DNA from: Sphaerotilus sulfidivorans
GTDB taxonomy: Bacteria; Pseudomonadota; Gammaproteobacteria; Burkholderiales; Burkholderiaceae_C
Direction of reading: 5' to 3'
DNA length: 64,000 bases
Assembly (NCBI RefSeq): GCF_013426975.1
Contig: NZ_JACCPY010000019.1
Coordinates: forward strand, 1 to 64,000
The first letter of the stretch is position 1. Each line of letters starts with the position of its first letter. The notes under the pieces were generated by a model that saw only the letters and a list, made by a program, of their open reading frames with translations, was not told the DNA's origin and did not search any database. The position numbers and the translations under genes are program-made. Of the stretch, positions 57,519-64,000 are shown one piece after another.

Positions 57519-58226
57519 ATGCTGGAGATCGTCGGCCTGTGCAAGAGCTATCCCGGACGGTCGGGGCCGCGTCCGGTGTTCCGCGACTTCAGCCTGTCGG
57601 TGCCGGACGGACTGAGCATCGGCCTGATCGGGCCGAACGGCGCCGGCAAGTCGACGCTGATGCGCCTGCTCGGCGGCCTGGAGCGGCCCGATCGCGGCCG
57701 CATCCTGACCGACGAGCGCATCTCCTGGCCGATCGGCCTGGCCGGCGGACTGCAGGGCTCGCTGACCGGGCGCGACAACGTGCGCTTCGTCTGCCGCATT
57801 CACGCCAGCGATCGCGCCGAGCTGCGCGAGCGCGAGGCCTTCGTCGAGGACTTCGCCGGCATCGGCGAGGCCTTCGACCTGCCAGTCAAGGGCTACTCCT
57901 CGGGCATGCGCTCGCGGCTGATGTTCGGCCTGGCGATGGCCTTCGACTTCGACACCTACCTGATCGACGAGGTCACCGCGGTCGGTGACGCGGCCTTCCG
58001 CGCCAAGTCGCGCCAGCTGCTGGAGACGCGGCTCGGTCGCGCCCGGCTCATCTACACCAGCCACAACATGGACGAGATCGCGAAGCTGTGCCAGCGGGTG
58101 GTGCTGCTGCGCCCCGGCGCGGCGCCGACGCTGCACGACAGCGTGCGCGAGGGCATCGCCGCCTACCAGCAGCTGTCGCGCGAACGCGCCCGCACGCCCG
58201 CCGCCGCCCACGGAGAAGCAGCATGA
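57519..58226 (+). CDS. kpsT: Capsule polysaccharide ABC transporter ATP-binding protein
   Basis: 235-aa ATPase paired with KpsM. Walker A is GPNGAGKST near residue 39. The signature region is VKGYSSGMRSRLMFGLAMAFD near 124, and Walker B is TYLIDEVTAVGDAAF near 145, with the family-specific EVTAVGD. The switch histidine is in YTSHNMDEI. SIGLIGPNGAGKST and ERISWPIGLAGGLQGSLTGRDN are typical of KpsT/BexA. It overlaps kpsE by four bases. Confidence 0.95.
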   Translation: MLEIVGLCKSYPGRSGPRPVFRDFSLSVPDGLSIGLIGPNGAGKSTLMRLLGGLERPDRGRILTDERISWPIGLAGGLQGSLTGRDNVRFVCRIHASDRAELREREAFVEDFAGIGEAFDLPVKGYSSGMRSRLMFGLAMAFDFDTYLIDEVTAVGDAAFRAKSRQLLETRLGRARLIYTSHNMDEIAKLCQRVVLLRPGAAPTLHDSVREGIAAYQQLSRERARTPAAAHGEAA

Positions 58227-59368
58227 GCAGCATGAGTGCCACCCGCGCCACGCCCCGCCTCGGCCGCCTGCTGACACCGGCCCGGCTGGCACTGCTGCTG
58301 ATCGGCATGCCGATGCTGCTGGCTTCGGTCTACTTCGGCCTGATGGCGCAGGACCGCCATGTCAGCACCTCGGTGCTGACGGTGCGCCGCGCCCATGACG
58401 AGCCCACCGGCGCGGGTGGCCTGGCGATGCTGCTGGGCGGTGCAGGCGGTGCGGCCCAGGAAGATGTGCGGCTGCTGCGCGACTACATGCTCTCGGAAGG
58501 CCTGCTGCATCAGCTCGACGCCCGCTTCGGGCTGCGTGCGCACTACGGTGCTCCGAAACACGACCTGCTCTACCGGCTCGGGCCCGACAGCCTGCGCGAG
58601 GATCTGGCCGACTACTGGCGCGCCCGCACCTCGGTGCGCCTGGACGAGGTCAGCGGCCTGCTGACGGTGCAGGTGCAGGCCTTCGACCCGGTGATGGCGC
58701 AGCAGCTCAACGCCGCGCTGCTGGCCGAGTCGGAGCGCTTCGTCAACACGATCTCGCAGCGCATCGCCTCGGAGCAGATGGGCTTCGCGCAGCGCGAGCT
58801 CGAGCGTGCCGAGCAGGCGCTGGCCAGCGCACGCGCCGAGCTGCTGGACTTCCAGGCCCGCCACCAGGTGATCGACCCGCTGGCCGATGCCCAGGCCAGC
58901 GGCGCGCTGGCGGCCGAGCTGCGCGCCCAGCTGGCGCGGCTCGAGTCGGAGCTGAGCACCAAGCAGAGCTACCTGAATCCAGATGCGGCCGAACTGGTGA
59001 CGCTGCGCGCGCAGGTCGCGGCGCTGCGGCTGCAGATCGAGCGCGAGTCGCGCCTGGCCACCCGCGCGGGCCGCCAGCCGGACAGCGCGCAGGCACTGCA
59101 CCGCCTCGCCGCCGAGTTCCACGAGCTCAAGGCGCGCCATGCGCTGGCCGAGGCGCGCCAGCGCAGCGCGCTCGGCTCGGTCGAGGCGATGCGCATCGAG
59201 GCAGGCCGCAAGGTCCGCAACCTGGTCGTGATCGAGCCCCCCACCCGGCCCGAGCGCGCCGAGTATCCGCATGCCGCCGCCAGCCTGCTGACGCTGCTGC
59301 TGAGCTGCGTGGTGCTCTACGGCATCGTGCGCCTGACGGTGGCCACCGTCCAGGAACACCGGGACTGA
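58223..59368 (+). CDS. kpsE: Capsule export inner-membrane protein (KpsE/BexC/CtrB type)
   Basis: 381-aa polysaccharide co-polymerase-like protein. A first membrane helix (about 20-38) and a last one (about 347-367) flank a long periplasmic domain with coiled coils (about 170-235 and 250-330). It begins with an N-terminal basic cytoplasmic tail. DRHVSTSVLTVRRAHDE and the final PPTRPERAEYPHAAASLLTLL match this family. It links the ABC transporter to the outer-membrane KpsD. The ATG overlaps the kpsT stop. Confidence 0.9.
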   Translation: MSSMSATRATPRLGRLLTPARLALLLIGMPMLLASVYFGLMAQDRHVSTSVLTVRRAHDEPTGAGGLAMLLGGAGGAAQEDVRLLRDYMLSEGLLHQLDARFGLRAHYGAPKHDLLYRLGPDSLREDLADYWRARTSVRLDEVSGLLTVQVQAFDPVMAQQLNAALLAESERFVNTISQRIASEQMGFAQRELERAEQALASARAELLDFQARHQVIDPLADAQASGALAAELRAQLARLESELSTKQSYLNPDAAELVTLRAQVAALRLQIERESRLATRAGRQPDSAQALHRLAAEFHELKARHALAEARQRSALGSVEAMRIEAGRKVRNLVVIEPPTRPERAEYPHAAASLLTLLLSCVVLYGIVRLTVATVQEHRD

Positions 59369-59415
59369 CCGGCCTGACCGGGTCTGACCGAAACAGCACC
59401 GCCAGCGAGAAGCCC

Positions 59416-61044
59416 ATGAACCGCAATCTCCTGCCTGTCACCCTGCCCGCGCTACTGGTCACGATGACGCTGCTGCTGACGCCGCCGGGCGCCGGCGCGC
59501 AGACGCCCGCACCCGCTCCATCCGCCACATCGACGCCACCGCAGCCGACCGCCGCCGGCTGCGCGCCGGTCTTCGGCAGCCAGCTCTTCGGCGGGCGCTT
59601 CGCGCAGCAGTCGCTCGGCGGCTTCAATCCGGACTACCGCATCGCGCCGGGCGATCGGGTGACGCTGCGGCTGTGGGGCGCCTTCAGCCTCGACGCGACC
59701 CAGGCGGTCGATCCGCGCGGCCATCTCTTCCTGCCGAGCATCGGCCCGGTGCGGGTGCAAGGCGTGCGCAATGCCGAGCTGGACGCGGTGGTGCGCGAGC
59801 AGGTCCGGCGCACCTACCGCGCCAATGTGCACAGCTATGCCAGCCTGGAGGCGGCGCAGCCGGTCAAGGTCTATGTGACCGGCTTCGTGCGCCAGCCCGG
59901 CCTGTATGGCGGACTGTCGTCGGACTCGGTGCTGCGCTACCTCGATCTGGCCGGCGGGATCGATCCGGAGCGCGGCAGCTTCCTGGCGGTCGAGCTGCTG
60001 CGCGCCGGCGAGCTGCGCGGGCGCATCGATCTCTACCGCTTCCTGCTCGAGGGCCGCATCGAGCCGCTGCAGCTGCAGGACGGCGACACGCTGCTGGTGG
60101 CACCGCGCCGCGCCAGCGTGAAGGTCAGCGGCGAGGCGGCCAACGCCTGCGCCTTCGAGTTCGACGGCCCGCGCCTGCACGGTGCGGCGCTGATGGCGCT
60201 GGCCCGCCCGCGCCCCGGCGCGACCCACATGGCGGTGGTGCGCCAGCGCGGCCCCGAGCGCCGCAGCGAATATCACCCGCTGGCCGAGGCCGGCGCGGTG
60301 CTGCTGGACGACGGCGACGAGGTCAGCTTCACCGCCGACCGCATGCCCGGGACCATCCTGGTGCGCATCGAGGGCGCGCATCGCGGCGAGCGCACCGTCG
60401 TGCTGCCCTACGGCGCGCGGCTGTCGGACGCGCTGGCACGGCTGCGGCCGGCGCCGCTGGCCGATCTGGCCGCGCTGCAGCTGCAGCGCCGCTCGATCGC
60501 GCAGCGCCAGAAGGAGATGCTCGGCCAGGCGCTCGACCGGCTGGAGGCGCAGGCCCTGACCGCCCGCTCGGCCACCAACGAGGAAGCCCAGCTGCGCGGC
60601 CGCGAGGCCGAGCTGGTGCTGCAGTTCACGGGCCGCGCCCGCCAGATCGAGCCGCGCGGCCAGCTGGTGCTGCCCGACCCGACCCGCGCCGGCGACACCC
60701 CGCTGGAGGACGGCGACACCCTGTTCGTGCCCGAGCGCTCGGCCCAGGTGGCGGTGCATGGCGAGGTGCTGTTCCCGATGGCCATCGGCCACGACCCGGC
60801 ACGCCGCGTCGACGACTACATCCGCCTGGCCGGCGGCCCGTCCCAGCAGGCCGACACCAGCCGGGTGCTGCTGCTCAGGCGCAACGGCACCGTCGTCGAA
60901 ACCCGCAGCGACATCGTCCCGGAGCCCGGCGACGAGCTGATGGTGCTGCCCAGGGCCGAGACCAAGCGGGTCGAGGTGGCGCGCGGCATCACGCAGGTGC
61001 TCTACCAGATCGCGGTGGTGGCGAAGGTGGCGCTGGGACTCTGA
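59416..61044 (+). CDS. kpsD: Capsule polysaccharide export outer-membrane protein
   Basis: 542-aa exported protein. A signal peptide covers about residues 1-31 (ending GAGAQT). A poly-export domain follows (YRIAPGDRVTLRLWGAFSLDATQAVDPRGHLFLPSIG, split) and then repeated SLBB domains (KVYVTGFVRQPGLY near 155, and QVAVHGEVLFPMAIGHDP near 455). This matches KpsD/BexD/CtrA-type channels that carry capsule across the outer membrane. It lies 47 bases after kpsE. Confidence 0.92.
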   Translation: MNRNLLPVTLPALLVTMTLLLTPPGAGAQTPAPAPSATSTPPQPTAAGCAPVFGSQLFGGRFAQQSLGGFNPDYRIAPGDRVTLRLWGAFSLDATQAVDPRGHLFLPSIGPVRVQGVRNAELDAVVREQVRRTYRANVHSYASLEAAQPVKVYVTGFVRQPGLYGGLSSDSVLRYLDLAGGIDPERGSFLAVELLRAGELRGRIDLYRFLLEGRIEPLQLQDGDTLLVAPRRASVKVSGEAANACAFEFDGPRLHGAALMALARPRPGATHMAVVRQRGPERRSEYHPLAEAGAVLLDDGDEVSFTADRMPGTILVRIEGAHRGERTVVLPYGARLSDALARLRPAPLADLAALQLQRRSIAQRQKEMLGQALDRLEAQALTARSATNEEAQLRGREAELVLQFTGRARQIEPRGQLVLPDPTRAGDTPLEDGDTLFVPERSAQVAVHGEVLFPMAIGHDPARRVDDYIRLAGGPSQQADTSRVLLLRRNGTVVETRSDIVPEPGDELMVLPRAETKRVEVARGITQVLYQIAVVAKVALGL

Positions 61045-61070
61045 TCAACCATTCGACAAGGCGAATCTCC

Positions 61071-63401
61071 ATGCACGACGACAGCGCGGAACCCCTCATG
61101 ACAGCCTCGGCACCCACTCTTGCGGACGTCGCCTTGACGATCATCATCCCGGTGCGCTGCGCTCCAGAGCGCAGCGATGCCATCGAACGACTGTCGTTCA
61201 TCCTCCATGACACGACGCGTCCCGCCTGCACCGAGGTGCTCGTCGTCGATGACGGATCCCCGGCCGCGATGGGTCGACGGCTGCGACAGAAATGTACCGA
61301 CCTGGGACTGCGCTACCTGCGCATCGACTCGGAGACCGCGCCATTCTCGATCGGCCGGGCGCGCAATGCCGGCGTTCAGGCAGCGCACGGGCGCCATGTG
61401 ATGTTCCAGGACATCGACCTGATGCCGGTGCCTGACTTCTATCGCAATGTGCTTCTGGAAATCGAGGTGCAGCGCCTGGACCAGTTCGCGGAGCGCTTCC
61501 TGATGTTCGGGGTGATCTATCTGAGCCCCGAGGCGACCCAGGAGTATCTGGACACCCGGGTCGATCTGCGCCGCAGCCGGTTTGTCCAATATCTGATGGA
61601 AGCGGACACCTCACGCATCGAGAAATTCTCGACCGGAACCTCCGTGACCGTCTGGAACCGCCACTATTTTCTCGCCACCGGTGGCAACGACCCCGACTTC
61701 GCAGGCTGGGGCTACGAAGACATCGAATACATGTGCCGGGCCATTCGCAGAGCCAACCGCTTCCCGCTGCCGGAGGAATTTCCGCTGGACTACCGCAACT
61801 TCCAGACGATCGGGGAATACCGGGGCTGGAAGTCGGTGTACCGGCTGTTCGGCGACATGACCTTCCAGAAAGGCTTGGTCATGTTCCATGCCTGGCATCC
61901 GGTCGAGCAGGCCAGCGCCTACGCCCGGGCCAAGGATCGCAACCGCAAGCTCTTCGAGGCCAAGCTGGCCGCGTTCAAGGCAACCGGCGAGGAACCTCCT
62001 CCACTGCCCATGCCCGAGCGTGGCCGGTCCGTCATCTTCCGCACCAATCCCTGGGTCTACAACCGGTGGGTCGCGCCACTGCTGGGCGAGATCACGCTGG
62101 TGGACGAAGAGATGTTCACGCCCGAGTCCTTCATCGAACAGGTCAGGGATCTGCGCATCGATCGGGTCGTCTTCCACAACCCCTATGCCAGCGCAACGAT
62201 GGAAGGCATCTACCGAGCCGTGCGCCAGGCCGGCATCCCCTTCCTGATCTGCGAGCGCGGGGCCCTGCCAGATTCGGTGTTCTTCGACGACGGCGGGTTC
62301 AACGGGGAAAGCACCAGCTATGCCCCGGAACGCTGGCGCAGACTGCTCGACGAACGAGAGGAAGACGCAATCTGCCAATACATCCGTGACCACAAGGCAC
62401 AGGGGGCAAGCCTGGAGGATCAGCCCGATCGCATCGGTGCAGCGGCACTGCGCCGGCGACTGAACATCTTTCCAGGAAGCAAGATCCTGTTCGTGCCGCT
62501 GCAACGTCCGAGCGACACGGTGATCACCCACCTGGCCGGCCCGATCGAGAGCTACGACAACTTCCTGCGGCTGGTGAGGCGACTGGTGCACACGCTGCCG
62601 GCCCACTGGACGATCGTCGTCAAGCGCCATCCGCTGGAAGTCGAGAGCCCGGATCTGCCCGGGGTGATCTTCGCGGACGAGTCCCATGTCGATGATCTGA
62701 TCGAGGCCTGTGATGCGCTGCTGCTGATCAATTCAGGCGTCGGGCTGCTCGGGCTGCTTCATCAGAAGCTGGTGCTGCATGCAGGTCAGGCCTTCTACGG
62801 GCATCCGGGTCTGGCCCACCAGGTCACCACGCATGAGGACGTGCTGCACGCGCTGCAGCATGTGCGGCCAGACCGGGAGTCCGTGCTGCAGTTTCTGCAT
62901 TACCTGGTTTTCGAGTTCTATTCCTTCGCACGCTTCAAGACCCGTCGCGTGGCGTGGAAGGAGGGTGCACTGATGACCGCCACCACAGCCATCGACTACC
63001 GGGTCGTGCGTGTTCCCGGATGCCCTCACCTGCACATCGAGCAGCGCCAGCAGGTGGAAATCGCAGACAAGTCCATCCTGTTCGACCGCTATCGAGGCCT
63101 GGACGGCAACCTGCGACGCCTGCCTGCAGCAGCAGCCAAGCCCGCCACAGTGACAAAGCCTGCCATTGCCGCCAAGCCCGCGGCAGCCAAGCCAGCCGGC
63201 ACACCGGCGGCCAAGCCACCTTCACCAGTCGCCGCAACATCAGGTCAGCCCGCGCTGCAACTGGTCCGCAGCGAGCCGGAACAGGAGGTCCCTCCCCTGA
63301 TCCGCAAGTTCCGCAAGTTCCGCAGCAATCCGATCATGTTCATGCGGGACTCGAAACATCCAATGCTCAAGGCCATCGGCTGGTCGATCAGGCATGACTG
63401 A
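61071..63401 (+). CDS. Two-domain capsule glycosyltransferase: GT2 fused to KpsS-like domain
   Basis: 776-aa cytoplasmic protein. Residues about 20-300 form a GT-A (GT2) glycosyltransferase: ALTIIIPVRC, VLVVDDGSP, the metal-binding DID in MFQDIDLMP near 113, and FAGWGYEDIEYMCR near 207 with the ED acceptor/catalytic pair seen in chondroitin-polymerase-like enzymes. Residues about 330-640 resemble capsule_synth/KpsS-type proteins: VVFHNPYAS, KILFVPLQRPSD, VVKRHPLE and LLINSGVGLLGLLHQKLVLHAGQAFYGHPGLA. A Lys/Ala/Pro repeat lies at 684-730, then a basic tail. Codon use is less GC-saturated than its neighbours, suggesting transfer. It may build the capsule chain or its linker. Confidence 0.72.
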   Translation: MHDDSAEPLMTASAPTLADVALTIIIPVRCAPERSDAIERLSFILHDTTRPACTEVLVVDDGSPAAMGRRLRQKCTDLGLRYLRIDSETAPFSIGRARNAGVQAAHGRHVMFQDIDLMPVPDFYRNVLLEIEVQRLDQFAERFLMFGVIYLSPEATQEYLDTRVDLRRSRFVQYLMEADTSRIEKFSTGTSVTVWNRHYFLATGGNDPDFAGWGYEDIEYMCRAIRRANRFPLPEEFPLDYRNFQTIGEYRGWKSVYRLFGDMTFQKGLVMFHAWHPVEQASAYARAKDRNRKLFEAKLAAFKATGEEPPPLPMPERGRSVIFRTNPWVYNRWVAPLLGEITLVDEEMFTPESFIEQVRDLRIDRVVFHNPYASATMEGIYRAVRQAGIPFLICERGALPDSVFFDDGGFNGESTSYAPERWRRLLDEREEDAICQYIRDHKAQGASLEDQPDRIGAAALRRRLNIFPGSKILFVPLQRPSDTVITHLAGPIESYDNFLRLVRRLVHTLPAHWTIVVKRHPLEVESPDLPGVIFADESHVDDLIEACDALLLINSGVGLLGLLHQKLVLHAGQAFYGHPGLAHQVTTHEDVLHALQHVRPDRESVLQFLHYLVFEFYSFARFKTRRVAWKEGALMTATTAIDYRVVRVPGCPHLHIEQRQQVEIADKSILFDRYRGLDGNLRRLPAAAAKPATVTKPAIAAKPAAAKPAGTPAAKPPSPVAATSGQPALQLVRSEPEQEVPPLIRKFRKFRSNPIMFMRDSKHPMLKAIGWSIRHD

Positions 63402-63429
63402 GCACCGCCCACACCTGGATGCGCCTTCC

Positions 63430-64000
63430 ATGAACACACTGACCATCCTCACCCACGCCCGCCGCGTCATCGCGATGGAAATCGACGCGCTCTCGGCCAT
63501 GTCCGCCCGGCTCGGGCCCGAGTTCGAGCGTGCGGTCGAGCTGATCCTGCGCTGCCCGCGCCGCGTCATCGTCTGCGGCATGGGCAAGTCCGGCCACATC
63601 GGGCGCAAGATCGCCGCGACGATGGCCTCGACCGGCACCGCGGCCTTCTTCGTGCATCCCGGCGAGGCCTTTCACGGCGACCTCGGCATGATCCTGCCGG
63701 AGGATGTCGTGCTGCTGATCTCCAACAGCGGCGAGACCGACGAGCTGGTGCGGCTGCTGCCCTTCCTGCAGCAGCAGGGCAATGCGCTGGTGGCGATGAC
63801 CGGCCGGGCCGACTCGGCGATCGGGCGCGCGGCCGACGTGGTGCTCGACATCGGCGTCGAGTGCGAGGCCTGCTCGAACAACCTGGCGCCGACCAGCTCC
63901 ACCACCGCGACGCTGGTGATGGGCGACGCGCTGGCGGTCACGCTGTCGGTGCTCAAGGGCTTCCGGCCGGAGGACTTCGCGCGCTTCCACCCCGGCGGCA
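63430..64000 (+). CDS. kpsF: Arabinose-5-phosphate isomerase KpsF/GutQ (partial, runs off the window)
   Basis: First 190 codons of a KpsF/KdsD-type isomerase that makes arabinose-5-phosphate, the precursor of Kdo, from ribulose-5-phosphate. A SIS domain is visible: VIVCGMGKSGHIGRKIAATMASTGTAAFFVHPGEAFHGDLGMI (split; residues about 46-90), then LLISNSGETDELVRLLP. The segment CEACSNNLAPTSSTTATLVMGDALAV is characteristic. The reading frame is open to the last base; the CBS domains would lie beyond. It follows the fused glycosyltransferase, consistent with Kdo for a capsule linker. Confidence 0.95.
   Translation, partial: MNTLTILTHARRVIAMEIDALSAMSARLGPEFERAVELILRCPRRVIVCGMGKSGHIGRKIAATMASTGTAAFFVHPGEAFHGDLGMILPEDVVLLISNSGETDELVRLLPFLQQQGNALVAMTGRADSAIGRAADVVLDIGVECEACSNNLAPTSSTTATLVMGDALAVTLSVLKGFRPEDFARFHPGG

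Overview
The window is a very GC-rich (roughly 70% G+C by eye), densely packed chromosomal segment from a betaproteobacterium, most likely order Burkholderiales. Supporting signs are the gene order rsmB - DUF4390 - ntrY - short ntrX, the cytochrome oxidase/heme A cluster with its small assembly genes, and a red-type (form IC) RuBisCO operon with cbbX and a divergent cbbR. There is no rRNA, CRISPR array, prophage or insertion sequence. One tRNA gene (Phe, GAA) is present. Apart from a REP-like pair and the capsule glycosyltransferase, the region looks like ordinary host chromosome.

Layout. 1-8 kb: atypical pyruvate kinase, FrnE-like DsbA protein, proA, queC, a LemA protein, and an orphan domain that resembles the tail of an M48 protease. 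6.3-11.6 kb: rsmB, DUF4390, NtrY-like kinase, NtrX-like regulator lacking an AAA+ domain, then tRNA-Phe with promoter and terminator. 11.7-18 kb: cysteine-cluster protein, periplasmic M48 peptidase, stress flavin-binding protein, lipoprotein-like cardiolipin synthase, MscS channel, chemoreceptor. 18-24.4 kb: methyltransferase/rhodanese pair opposite a TehA-like carrier, katG, and a CDF metal exporter opposite its MerR regulator with a clear operator. 24.4-28.4 kb: REP pair and lactate oxidation genes lutA-lutC-lutB opposite lldR. 28.4-34 kb: marR, a thioredoxin-like gene, a histidine phosphatase, secB, gpsA, trmL, comF and a BioC-like methyltransferase.

34-43.8 kb is a complete aa3 cytochrome c oxidase locus: coxB fused to cytochrome c, coxA, a 49-aa assembly peptide, ctaG, DUF2970, coxC, DUF2909, SURF1, a Sco-like CxxxC protein, ctaA, ctaB and SCO1. 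Two FNR/ANR-like boxes lie upstream of it. Converging on it is a roughly 9.7-kb Calvin cycle operon read on the minus strand: cbbL, S, X, F, P, T, Z, Y, A. The LysR regulator cbbR is divergent. This operon lacks cbbE, cbbG and cbbK, which must be elsewhere. CbbY and CbbZ remove the RuBisCO side products xylulose bisphosphate and phosphoglycolate. Together the two loci suggest an aerobic facultative autotroph that can also use lactate.

54.5-64 kb: a second chemoreceptor, then an ABC-dependent (group 2 type) capsule export locus kpsM, kpsT, kpsE, kpsD. A large fused glycosyltransferase and kpsF follow; kpsF is cut by the window end. The fused GT2/KpsS-like protein is the most unusual coding sequence here. 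Next in interest are the protease-less M48-type domain behind a hairpin and the pyruvate kinase with an apparently duplicated B domain.
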